Source: Leisingera sp. ANG-M1
GTDB taxonomy: Bacteria; Pseudomonadota; Alphaproteobacteria; Rhodobacterales; Rhodobacteraceae
Direction of reading: 5' to 3'
NCBI RefSeq assembly: GCF_000813745.1
Contig: NZ_JWLC01000019.1
Coordinates: forward strand, 1 to 64,000
Length of the DNA stretch: 64,000 bases
The position numbers and the translations under genes were made by a program. Shown piece after piece: positions 33,771 to 41,700 of the stretch (positions within the stretch are counted from its first letter, which is position 1; each line of letters opens with the position of its first letter). The notes under the pieces are model-generated. The model had not been told where the DNA came from, made no database searches, and saw nothing but the letters and a program-made list of their open reading frames with translations.

Positions 33771-34706
33771 ATGTCTGAACGGTTTGCCTATGTGAACGGC
33801 GAAATCCTGGCGGAAACAGAGGCCTCTGTCTCGATCCGGGACATGGGGCTGGTCTATGGCGACAGCGTGTTCGACACTGCGCGCACCTTTGGCGGCATAC
33901 TGTTCAAACTCGCCGAGCATGTCGACCGGCTGCTGGACAGCCTTGCCTATGCGAGGATCGATGCCGGAATGAGCCGGGCGGAGTTCATTGATGCCACCGA
34001 GCGCCTGGTGGCGGCGAACCTGCCGATGCTGCGCGATGGTGAAGATTACTGGGTAACGATCCGTGTCACCAGCGGGTTGCAGAGCTTTGACGGAGAGCCT
34101 GCGCGCAATACCGGCGCCACGGTCGTGATCGACTGCATCCCGATCCCGCTGAGGGCGCGGGCGCCCTTCTTCAAACATGGTATAGAGGCGCGTATTGCAG
34201 AACGCTGCCGGATTGCGCCGCAGGCCATCTCGCCCAATGCCAAGACGAACAACTACCTCAACATGATCCTGGCGCAGAAGGAAATTTCGGCTGCCTATCC
34301 CGGCGCCTGGGCGCTGATGCCCGACCAGAATGGCAACCTGGCCGAAGGCGCAGGGTGCAATTTCTTTGTGGTCAAGGATGGCGAGGTGATGACACCGGCA
34401 ACCGAATTCGTGCTGGCCGGCGTCAGCCGCCAGGTGGTGAGTGATTTGTGCCGGGATCTGGGCATTCCTTTGCGCGAAACGGATCTGCCGCTGGAAACCG
34501 CCCTGCAGGCGCAGGAGGCGTTCTTTACCTCGACCAGCCTTTGCGCCTGCCCGGTGGCTTCGCTGAACGGACATGCATTTTCATCGGGTGTGCCCGGACC
34601 GGTCACGCAGCGCATCATGGACGGTTTCGCCCAAGTTGCCGGCATGGATTACGTTGCCCAGTACCTGAATTTCCTGTCGGATAGCGTGCCCGGTACCGGG
34701 CTGTAG
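33771..34706 (+). CDS. Class IV PLP aminotransferase (branched-chain / D-amino acid aminotransferase-like)
   Basis: The 311-residue protein has the class IV fold: Y-V-N-G-E near the N-terminus, D-x-G-L-x-Y-G-D-S-V-F-D-T-A-R (residues 24-38), PLP lysine Lys158 (N-A-K-T-N-N-Y) and Glu192 (L-A-E-G-A-G-C-N-F-F). Family members transaminate branched-chain or D-amino acids, or act as 4-amino-4-deoxychorismate lyases. The Asn-Tyr-Leu-Asn after the lysine is like the BCAT/DAAT group rather than PabC. AGAGAGGA precedes the ATG. It is a single gene between the enolase-superfamily region and the complex I operon; substrate unknown. Confidence 0.87.
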   Translation: MSERFAYVNGEILAETEASVSIRDMGLVYGDSVFDTARTFGGILFKLAEHVDRLLDSLAYARIDAGMSRAEFIDATERLVAANLPMLRDGEDYWVTIRVTSGLQSFDGEPARNTGATVVIDCIPIPLRARAPFFKHGIEARIAERCRIAPQAISPNAKTNNYLNMILAQKEISAAYPGAWALMPDQNGNLAEGAGCNFFVVKDGEVMTPATEFVLAGVSRQVVSDLCRDLGIPLRETDLPLETALQAQEAFFTSTSLCACPVASLNGHAFSSGVPGPVTQRIMDGFAQVAGMDYVAQYLNFLSDSVPGTGL

Positions 34707-34751
34707 AATCCCGGCCTGGCCGCCGCCGGGATGCGTGCATCTGGCTCGGTT

Positions 34752-34780
34752 TTGCAAAATCGCCGTAAAATTGCTATTAT
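34752..34780 (+). promoter_or_regulatory. Candidate sigma70-type promoter of the complex I operon
   Basis: TTGCAA (34752-34757) and TATTAT (34775-34780) are separated by 17 bp, in a locally AT-rich stretch 150 bp before nuoH. This is the clearest -35/-10 pair in the window. The remaining part of the 224-bp gap (34707-34930) shows no other gene or structure. Confidence 0.55.
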
Positions 34781-34930
34781 CAGTCCCGTTTTAATGGATT
34801 TGTTCGCAAACCTCTGCGGCAATTTCAAAGACTTGCCTTCCTCTTAGGCCTCTGGCCCAAGGCGCTGCCGCACATTCTGACAGCGGACAAGCCTGCGGTG
34901 CAACACCTGCCGGGAGAGAAGGAGCGTGCA

Positions 34931-35917
34931 ATGGACAGCCTCCTGACGCTTTTGCCAATGCTGGTCAAAATGGCCATCGTGGTGGGCGTGCTGCTGCTGC
35001 TGCCGCTGCCGCTCACTTGGATGGAGCGCAAAATTGCCGCCCATATCCAGCAGCGCCCGGGGCCGATGCGGGTGGGATGGCACGGGCTGCTGCAGCCCTT
35101 GGCCGATGCGCTGAAGCTGCTGACCAAAGAGGACCACATCCCGGCCGATGCCGACCGCCGCCTGTTTGCCATGGCGCCGGTGGTGGCGCTGGTGCCGCCG
35201 TTCCTGGTGTTCACCGCCATTCCCTTTGGCACGCCGGTGCAGCTGTTCGGGCAGGAGGTCACGCTGATGATCTCGGACATGAACGTGGGGCTTTTGTTCA
35301 TCCTGGCGGTTTCCGGCATCGGCGTTTTCGGCACCATCCTGGCGGGCTGGTCGTCGAACAGTAAATACGCGGTGCTGGGCAGCCTGCGGTCAATCGCGCA
35401 GATGATCTCCTATGAAATCCCGATGGGGTTTTCGGTGATCGGCGTGGTGATGCTGGCACAGTCCATGAACCTGAGTCAGATCGTGGCGGCGCAGGAAGGC
35501 CTGTGGAATATCGTACTGCAGCCCATCGGCTTCTTCGTTTTCTTCGTGGCCGGTCTGGCCGAGGCGCAGCGCATCCCCTTTGACTTGCCCGAGGCCGAGG
35601 GCGACCTGGGCGCGGGTTATCACACCGAATACAGCGGCATCCGGTTTTCGCTGTTCATGCTGGCGGAATACCTGGTGGTGGTGATGCTGGCGGCGCTCAA
35701 CGTACTCTTGTTCTTCGGCGGCTGGAACGGCGCGCCGCCGTTTGTGCCGGAGCCCGTGTGGTTCCTGCTGAAGGTTGGCTTCTTTGTCTGGGTGTTCATG
35801 TGGTTCCGCTTCACCTTCCCGCGCTACCGCTATGACCAGCTGATGACCATCGGATGGAAGGTGTTGCTGCCGCTCTCGCTGCTGAACATCCTGGTCAGCG
35901 GCCTGTGGATGCTGTGA
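34931..35917 (+). CDS. nuoH: NADH-quinone oxidoreductase subunit H
   Basis: The 328-residue membrane protein has about eight helices and the quinone-cavity signatures of NuoH (W-M-E-R-K, Q-Q-R-P-G-P-x-R-V-G near residue 40; S-Y-E-I-P near residue 160; F-D-L-P-E-A-E near residue 220). It links the peripheral arm and the membrane antiporter-like chain. The ATG at 34931 follows GAGAAGGAGCG; an in-frame ATG at 34898 is rejected. It is the first gene of this operon, unlike the A-first order of most bacterial nuo operons. Confidence 0.95.
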   Translation: MDSLLTLLPMLVKMAIVVGVLLLLPLPLTWMERKIAAHIQQRPGPMRVGWHGLLQPLADALKLLTKEDHIPADADRRLFAMAPVVALVPPFLVFTAIPFGTPVQLFGQEVTLMISDMNVGLLFILAVSGIGVFGTILAGWSSNSKYAVLGSLRSIAQMISYEIPMGFSVIGVVMLAQSMNLSQIVAAQEGLWNIVLQPIGFFVFFVAGLAEAQRIPFDLPEAEGDLGAGYHTEYSGIRFSLFMLAEYLVVVMLAALNVLLFFGGWNGAPPFVPEPVWFLLKVGFFVWVFMWFRFTFPRYRYDQLMTIGWKVLLPLSLLNILVSGLWML

Positions 35918-35932
35918 TCCGGAGAAAATGAA

Positions 35933-36511
35933 ATGGCACGGACATCGGTGAAAAAATCAGGCTGGATCGGCAGGATCTTCTTTGCCGATCTGCTGGCTGG
36001 GCTGCGTTTGACCTTGCGCTATATGTTCTCGCACCCGGTCACCCACCGCTACCCGGACCACGAAAAATGGGTGCCGTACCCGCGCCACCGGGGCCATCAC
36101 TTCATCAAGACCAACGAGGAGGGCGACGTGAACTGTGTGGCCTGCGAGCTGTGCTCGCAGATCTGCCCCTGCGATTGCATCACCGTCATTCCCTTTGAAA
36201 ACGAGAAGGGCGACCGGCGCCCGCAGGTGTTCGATATCAACCTGGCACGCTGCCTTTACTGCGGGTTGTGCGAGGACGCCTGTCCGGCGGACGCAATCAA
36301 ACTAGGTCAAGAATATGAGGTCGCCTGCGATGACCGGCCCAAGCTGGTGGTGCATCTGGAGGATCTGGTGGCCGCGCCGCGCAAGGCAGAGGACGGCGGC
36401 CAGCTGCGGCCTGCCCGTCTGCAGCCGGATGGAAGCGGGCGTTCGGTGGAAGCTGCAGGGGCGAAGTCGCAGGGCCAAGACTGGTGGCGGCACATCCGGA
36501 AGGGAAAGTAG
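35933..36511 (+). CDS. nuoI: NADH-quinone oxidoreductase subunit I (2x[4Fe-4S])
   Basis: The 192-residue ferredoxin-like subunit carries Cys68, Cys71, Cys74, Cys78 and Cys107, Cys110, Cys113, Cys117, the ligands of clusters N6a and N6b that pass electrons to N2. An N-terminal amphipathic part (residues 10-35) anchors it to the membrane arm. It follows nuoH after 15 bp. The C-terminal tail of about 50 residues is poorly conserved-looking. Confidence 0.95.
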   Translation: MARTSVKKSGWIGRIFFADLLAGLRLTLRYMFSHPVTHRYPDHEKWVPYPRHRGHHFIKTNEEGDVNCVACELCSQICPCDCITVIPFENEKGDRRPQVFDINLARCLYCGLCEDACPADAIKLGQEYEVACDDRPKLVVHLEDLVAAPRKAEDGGQLRPARLQPDGSGRSVEAAGAKSQGQDWWRHIRKGK

Positions 36512-36574
36512 ATTTGGTTGCGGCGGGCGTCTTTTGAGACGGGCGCGGCCGCCGCAGTAAAGAGGGGGGCGCAA

Positions 36575-37018
36575 ATGTATGTCAAAGCGGTGCTGGGGGC
36601 CAAGGGGTTTGAAACCTATACAGTGGCCCCGGACGACAGCGTTCTGACGGCGCTGCAGCTGTTCAATGACAAAAAGATCGGCTTTGCCGTGGTCAAAGGT
36701 GCGGGCGGCGAGCCGCTGGGCGGAGTTTCGGAACGGGAAATCTGCAAGGCGCTGGCCGACCCGGACAGCGCCGGGCGGCAGACGCCGGTGCGCGATGTGA
36801 TGACCACCGAGGTGGTTACCTGCGCGCCGGATGACAACCTGATCAAGATCATGGCTTTGATGACCAAAAAGCGCAGCCGCCACATGCTTGTCTGCGATGC
36901 CGAAGGGCTGTGCGGCGTGATCAGCATCGGCGACGTGGTCAAGCATCGGCTCGACGAGATCATGCGCGAGGAAGAAGAGCTGCTGAAATACATCGACGGC
37001 ACCGGCTATAGCGCCTGA
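36575..37018 (+). CDS. CBS-domain pair protein embedded in the complex I operon
   Basis: The 147-residue protein consists of two CBS domains, about residues 13-60 (V-A-P-D-D-S-V-L-T-A-L, then G-G-V-S-E-R-E-I) and 73-125 (V-R-D-V-M-T-T-E-V, then G-V-I-S-I-G-D-V-V-K-H-R). CBS pairs bind adenine nucleotides such as AMP, ATP or NAD and act as energy sensors. The ATG at 36575 follows AGAGGGGGG; an upstream frame from 36518 is rejected. It lies between nuoI and nuoJ, a place where no subunit is normally encoded. A regulatory role for this complex is inferred. Confidence 0.88.
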   Translation: MYVKAVLGAKGFETYTVAPDDSVLTALQLFNDKKIGFAVVKGAGGEPLGGVSEREICKALADPDSAGRQTPVRDVMTTEVVTCAPDDNLIKIMALMTKKRSRHMLVCDAEGLCGVISIGDVVKHRLDEIMREEEELLKYIDGTGYSA

Positions 37019-37074
37019 AGACTGCGTGGGTGGGCAGACAGAAGAGCGGGAGATCACATACAGGGAGGGCATTG

Positions 37075-37626
37075 ATGGAACAGGCATTTTTTCTGCTGCT
37101 TGCGGCGGTGGCGGTGACGGCGGCGCTGCTGGTTGTGCTGGCCCGCAACCCGATCCACAGCGCCCTGGCCCTGGTTGCCTGCTTAGTGCAGATCGCCGCG
37201 CTTTACGTGCTGCTGGGGGCGCCCTTTCTCGCCGTTATCCAGATTTTCGTTTATGTCGGCGCGGTCATGGTGTTGTTCCTGTTTGTCATCATGATGCTGG
37301 ATGTGCGCAAAGAGGCGCAGGTGCGGTTCCTGCGCGGCCCGCTGCTGCCGGGGCTTGTTGTGCTCGCTGTGCTGGCGGGCGAGATGATTGCGCTGCTGCT
37401 GCACAGCACCCGGCTGCATGCGGTGATGGGGCCGGGGCAGCCGGTTCTGGAGCAGCCCTCGGTGGCGGATCTCAGCTTGTTGCTGTTCCAGGAGTATCTG
37501 CTGCCGTTTGAAGTTGCGTCGGTGATCCTGCTGGTGGCGCTGATCGGCGCGGTGGTGCTGGCGCGCGAAGACGGCGCAAGCGCTGCAAAGGCGGCGCGCA
37601 AGGAGCCGCGCGGGGCGGCGCGATGA
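37075..37626 (+). CDS. nuoJ: NADH-quinone oxidoreductase subunit J
   Basis: The 183-residue membrane protein has about five helices and the NuoJ hallmark A-R-N-P-I-H-S-A-L near residue 23 and [13 protein letters not shown] near residue 60. The ATG follows AGGGAGGG at 37062-37069. Its stop overlaps nuoK by 4 bp. Confidence 0.94.
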   Translation: MEQAFFLLLAAVAVTAALLVVLARNPIHSALALVACLVQIAALYVLLGAPFLAVIQIFVYVGAVMVLFLFVIMMLDVRKEAQVRFLRGPLLPGLVVLAVLAGEMIALLLHSTRLHAVMGPGQPVLEQPSVADLSLLLFQEYLLPFEVASVILLVALIGAVVLAREDGASAAKAARKEPRGAAR

Positions 37627-37925
37627 TCCCCACCTCCTGGTATCTGATCCTGGCCGCCGTGCTGTTTGTAATCGGCGGCGCCGGGGTTCTGCTGCGGCGC
37701 AATGTGCTGATTGTGCTGATGTCGCTGGAGCTGATGCTGAACAGCGTGACCATCAACCTGGTCGCCTTCGGCCATGTGCTGCAGGACCTGCGCGGCCAGA
37801 TTATCGCGATCTTTGTCATTGCGATCACTGCTGCCGAGGTGGCGGTGGCATTGGGGATTCTGGTCGCGCTTTTGCGCAACAAGCATTCGCTGGAAGTGGA
37901 TGAGCTGACTGTTTTGAAAGGGTGA
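37623..37925 (+). CDS. nuoK: NADH-quinone oxidoreductase subunit K
   Basis: The 100-residue membrane protein has three helices, with the conserved S-L-E-L-M-L-N-S-V (Glu near residue 36) and the second buried Glu in A-A-E-V-A-V-A-L (near residue 71) that take part in proton transfer. ATGA overlap with nuoJ indicates coupling. Confidence 0.95.
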   Translation: MIPTSWYLILAAVLFVIGGAGVLLRRNVLIVLMSLELMLNSVTINLVAFGHVLQDLRGQIIAIFVIAITAAEVAVALGILVALLRNKHSLEVDELTVLKG

Positions 37926-37929
37926 ACGG

Positions 37930-39420
37930 GTGGAGTTTCTGCTGATGATCCGGCCGCTTCTGGCCATTGCCGTCAGCCTGGCGGCCGCGGCGCTGATCCT
38001 GTGCCTGCACAAGCGCCCGGATGCCCGCGATACGGTCTCAGTTGTCGCGGCGCTGCTGAAATTCGCCGTTGTGATCTCGCTGGCGCCGCTGGTGCTGGCG
38101 GGCGGCACCCTGGAACTCACCCTGTTTGAAGTTCTGCCGGGTGTGGATTTTGCCTTTCGCGTGGATGCCCTGGGTATGGTGTTTGCCACCGTCTCCAGCC
38201 TGCTGTGGATCTTTGCCGCGCTCTATTCGATCGGCTATATGCGCAGCCTGAATGAACATGCGCAGACACGGTTCTTTGCCGCCTTTGCGGTGTCGCTGTC
38301 GGCCGCCGTTGGCGGCGCCTTTGCCGCCAACCTGTTCACCCTGGTGATCTTTTACGAGCTGCTGAGCCTGGTCACCTACCCGCTGGTCTACCACAAGGAG
38401 GACGGCGAGAGCTGGGGCGGCAGCCGCCGCTATGTCGTCTACCTGATCGGCGCCTCGAAATCCTTTCTGCTGGCGGCGCTGGCGCTGACCTATCAGCTGG
38501 CCGGAAGCCTGGAGTTCCTGCCGCAGGGGCTGCTGGCAGGCTCCGGCGCCGATGGCTGGCTGCTGAGCGCCGTCTATCTGTGTTACCTGGCAGGCTTCGC
38601 CAAGGCGGCGGTGATGCCGTTCCATGCCTGGCTGCCTGCAGCCATGGTGGCACCGACTCCTGTGAGCGCGCTGCTGCACGCGGTGGCGGTGGTGAAGATG
38701 GGCGTGTTCTGCATGCTGCGGGTGATCTTCCATGTGATGGGGGTGGATCTGATGGGCAGCCTGGGGCTGGGCATTGCCACCGCCTATCTGGTCTCCTTCA
38801 CAATCGTGATGGCCTCGGTCTATGCGCTGACCCGCGACGATCTGAAGGCGCGGCTGGCCTACTCAACCGTCAGTCAGCTGTCCTACATCATTCTGGGCGC
38901 GGTGCTGCTGACGCCGATGGCGGCGGTGGGCGGCATTATCCATATCGCGGCGCATGCGTTTTCCAAGATCACGCTGTTTTTCTGCGCAGGCTCGATCTAC
39001 TGCGCCTCGAAACGTCGCAATATCAGCGATCTGGCGGGCATCGGGCGGCGGCTGCCCTGGACCATGGCGGCGTTTTTTATCGGCTCTTTGGGGATGATCG
39101 GCATTCCGCCTTCGGGCGGCTTTGTCAGCAAATGGTATCTGGTGCTGGGCTCGGTCGAGGGGCGGGAGATGGTGTTTCTGACGGTGCTGCTTGCCAGTGC
39201 GCTTTTGAATGCTGCCTATTTCCTGCCGGTGACCTACACCGCGTTTTTCGAGCCGGAGAAGCCCGGCATCCCCGGCGCGGTGGCGCTGCAGGAGGTGCGG
39301 GAGATCCCGATGGTGGCGGTACCGCTGCTGCTGACGGCGGCGATGTCGCTGGCGCTGGGTTTGGCGCCCGGGTTCTTTGTTGAGCTGGCCCAGCTGGTGA
39401 TGCGCGCGGCGGGGGTGTGA
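37930..39420 (+). CDS. Antiporter-like proton-translocating subunit 1 (MrpD/NuoL/M/N superfamily, 496 aa)
   Basis: This 496-residue protein of about 14 helices belongs to the complex I/Mrp antiporter family. Key residues are present: Glu143 in helix 5 (F-Y-E-L-L), Lys225 in helix 7 (F-A-K-A-A-V-M-P-F-H-A-W-L-P) and Lys256 in helix 8. It occupies the nuoL position after nuoK but lacks the long C-terminal lateral helix of canonical NuoL (about 600 residues or more) and resembles MrpD-like subunits. The GTG start at 37930 lies 4 bp after nuoK. It is probably one of the proton pathways of this complex. Confidence 0.88.
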   Translation: MEFLLMIRPLLAIAVSLAAAALILCLHKRPDARDTVSVVAALLKFAVVISLAPLVLAGGTLELTLFEVLPGVDFAFRVDALGMVFATVSSLLWIFAALYSIGYMRSLNEHAQTRFFAAFAVSLSAAVGGAFAANLFTLVIFYELLSLVTYPLVYHKEDGESWGGSRRYVVYLIGASKSFLLAALALTYQLAGSLEFLPQGLLAGSGADGWLLSAVYLCYLAGFAKAAVMPFHAWLPAAMVAPTPVSALLHAVAVVKMGVFCMLRVIFHVMGVDLMGSLGLGIATAYLVSFTIVMASVYALTRDDLKARLAYSTVSQLSYIILGAVLLTPMAAVGGIIHIAAHAFSKITLFFCAGSIYCASKRRNISDLAGIGRRLPWTMAAFFIGSLGMIGIPPSGGFVSKWYLVLGSVEGREMVFLTVLLASALLNAAYFLPVTYTAFFEPEKPGIPGAVALQEVREIPMVAVPLLLTAAMSLALGLAPGFFVELAQLVMRAAGV

Positions 39421-39422
39421 GG

Positions 39423-39674
39423 ATGGGCTGGCTGGTGAATTTCTTCGGGCAGCGGCGTTACAAGAAGCTGCGCTGGCGGTTGCTGGTTGCGGCGCTGGCG
39501 CTGCTTCTGGCCGCTGATTTCATGGTGCCGCGCCATCACAGCGAACACTTCTGGGATGCGATCCCCGGCTGGGGCGCGGTGTTCGGCTTTGCCAGCTGCG
39601 TGGCCATCATCTTTGTCAGCAAGTTCATCGGCCACAGCGGCGGCATCATGCGGGACGAGGATTATTATGACTGA
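39423..39674 (+). CDS. Small two-helix membrane protein of the complex I operon
   Basis: The 83-residue protein has a basic N-terminus (R-R-Y-K-K-L-R-W-R) and two hydrophobic segments (about residues 20-35 and 47-66), ending in an acidic tail (R-D-E-D-Y-Y-D). I do not recognise its family. It starts 2 bp after one antiporter-like gene and overlaps the next by 8 bp, so it is made together with them and may be an accessory subunit or assembly factor. Confidence 0.75.
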   Translation: MGWLVNFFGQRRYKKLRWRLLVAALALLLAADFMVPRHHSEHFWDAIPGWGAVFGFASCVAIIFVSKFIGHSGGIMRDEDYYD

Positions 39675-41700
39675 GTGGCTGCATCCTGCCCTGCTGATGC
39701 TGATAGGCGCCGCGCTGCTGCCGCTGGTGCGCGGCACCGGCCAGCGGATGCTGTCGCTGATCGTGCCGCTGCTGGTTCTCTACGCGGTGTCGCAAATGGC
39801 GCCGGGCACGTCCGGCGCCATTGCCTTTGCCGGGGTTGAGCTCGTGCTGTTTCAGGCGGACAAGCTGTCGCTGGTCTTTGCCTGGGTCTTTGCCATCATG
39901 TCGTTGATCGGCAATCTGTATGCCTGGCATATCGAGGGCACCGGCCAGCGGGTGGCGGGGTTCCTTTATGCCGGAAGCGCCTTTGGCGTGGTGTTTGCGG
40001 GCGACTGGCTGACGCTGCTTATCGGGTGGGAGGTGATGGCTTTTGCCTCGGCCTATCTGATCTTTGCCTCCCGCAACGCCAAAGCTGTGGCGGCGGGGTT
40101 CCGCTATCTGCTGGTGCATGTGGCGGGGGGCGTGCTGCTGTTCGGCGGCATTGTGCTGCATGGGATTGAGACCGGTTCCTGGCTGGTGGGGCCGTTGGAG
40201 CCAGGGCAGGGGGGGCTGGCCGGCTGGGCCTATTGGCTGATCCTGATCTCCTTCATGATCAACGCGGCGGTGCCGCCTTTGAATGCCTGGCTCACCGATG
40301 CCTACCCCGAGGCCACCGTGACCGGCGCGGTGTTCCTCAGCGCCTTTACCACCAAGACCGCGGTTTACGTGCTGATCCGCAATTACCCGGGGGCGGAGAT
40401 CCTGGTGGGGTTTGGGGTGGCGATGGCGCTTTATGGCGTGGTCTTTGCGGTGCTGGAGAACAACTGCCGCCGCCTCCTTGCCTATCACATCGTCAGCCAG
40501 GTGGGATACATGGTGGCCGGCGTCGGCATCGGCACCGAGATGGCACTGAACGGGGCGGCCTCCCACGCGTTTGCCCATATCCTCTACAAGGGGTTGCTGT
40601 TCATGGGCGCGGGGGCGGTGATCCTGATGGCCGGGCGGCGCAAGCTGACCGAGCTGGGCGGGCTTTACCGCACCATGCCGCTCACTGTTGTGCTTTACAT
40701 GATCGGGGCCTTTGCGATTTCGGCCTTTCCGCTGTTCAGCGGCTTTGTCAGCAAATCCATGGTGGTCTCGGCCGCGGCGGGCGATCACCGGGCCGCTGCG
40801 GCGCTGCTGCTGACGGTGGCATCATCCGGCACCTTCCTGCACACCGGGCTGAAGCTGCCTTATTATATGTTCTTCGGCAAGGATTGCGGCCTGCGCCCGC
40901 CCGAGCCGCCGCTGAACATGCTGCTGGCGATGGGGATTGCGGCGGCATTCTGCATTGGCATCGGGGTCTATCCGCAGGCGCTTTACGCTCTGCTGCCCTA
41001 TCCGGTGGACTATGAGCCCTACACGGCTGTGCATGTGACCGAGAGCCTAGGGCTTTTGATGTTCACCCTCCTGGCCTTTGTGCTGCTGCTGAAGCATCTG
41101 GACCCTGAGGACACCATCAGCTTGGACACCGACTGGCTCTACCGGCGCGGGGCGCGGGGGTTCATGTGGGTCGCCAGGCATCCGGTGCTTGCCTGGGAGC
41201 AGAGGCTGATTACCCTAGGCGACGTCGCCGGGCTGCGGCTGATGCACCATCTGTCGCGGCTCAGCCTGCTGGCCGACATCCGGGTCGTGGATGCGCTGGT
41301 CAATGGCGTGGCGGCGAGCGCCCGGCGCGGCGGGCTTCTGATGCGGCGGCTGCAGACCGGCGTGGTGTCGCATTATGCCTTCTGGATCATTGCCGGGCTG
41401 ATTGCCGGGTTGGCCTGGGCGGTTGCGGGGGCCTGGCTGGCGGCGGCGGAGGCCGCTGAACCTGATCCGGCGGACTGGATGCAACGGCAGGAAACGGTAG
41501 GTTCGCGCCCGGCCCCGGGGGTGGGCGCCTTGCCGCAGGATGCAAGGGCTGGGCCAAGCGCAACCCTCGCAGTGTTTCGTGATGTTGGAGCAATTCGCGC
41601 CCGCCCTGGAGGGCGGGGCCGGGCGCGAACCGGATCGCAAAGCGATCCGGGGGCAAAACGCCTCTCAGCCGGGACAGAAGCCAAGGCAGGTGCATCATGA
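39667..41700 (+). CDS. Antiporter-like subunit 2 (MrpD/NuoL superfamily, 677 aa, C-terminal extension)
   Basis: The 677-residue protein has an antiporter-like core of about 14 helices (to about residue 460) and a C-terminal extension with a further hydrophobic segment near residue 575, ending in a Pro/Gly/Arg-rich tail. Glu122 (G-W-E-V-M) and Lys230 (T-T-K-T-A-V-Y) match conserved pump residues, but the helix 7 lysine is replaced by Asn199 (I-N-A-A-V-P-P-L-N-A-W-L) by eye alignment. It is an extra relative to the usual L/M/N set. The ATG at 39667 is preferred over 39487 because it overlaps the small gene and gives a family-like N-terminus. Proton pumping by this subunit is uncertain. Confidence 0.85.
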   Translation: MTEWLHPALLMLIGAALLPLVRGTGQRMLSLIVPLLVLYAVSQMAPGTSGAIAFAGVELVLFQADKLSLVFAWVFAIMSLIGNLYAWHIEGTGQRVAGFLYAGSAFGVVFAGDWLTLLIGWEVMAFASAYLIFASRNAKAVAAGFRYLLVHVAGGVLLFGGIVLHGIETGSWLVGPLEPGQGGLAGWAYWLILISFMINAAVPPLNAWLTDAYPEATVTGAVFLSAFTTKTAVYVLIRNYPGAEILVGFGVAMALYGVVFAVLENNCRRLLAYHIVSQVGYMVAGVGIGTEMALNGAASHAFAHILYKGLLFMGAGAVILMAGRRKLTELGGLYRTMPLTVVLYMIGAFAISAFPLFSGFVSKSMVVSAAAGDHRAAAALLLTVASSGTFLHTGLKLPYYMFFGKDCGLRPPEPPLNMLLAMGIAAAFCIGIGVYPQALYALLPYPVDYEPYTAVHVTESLGLLMFTLLAFVLLLKHLDPEDTISLDTDWLYRRGARGFMWVARHPVLAWEQRLITLGDVAGLRLMHHLSRLSLLADIRVVDALVNGVAASARRGGLLMRRLQTGVVSHYAFWIIAGLIAGLAWAVAGAWLAAAEAAEPDPADWMQRQETVGSRPAPGVGALPQDARAGPSATLAVFRDVGAIRARPGGRGRARTGSQSDPGAKRLSAGTEAKAGAS

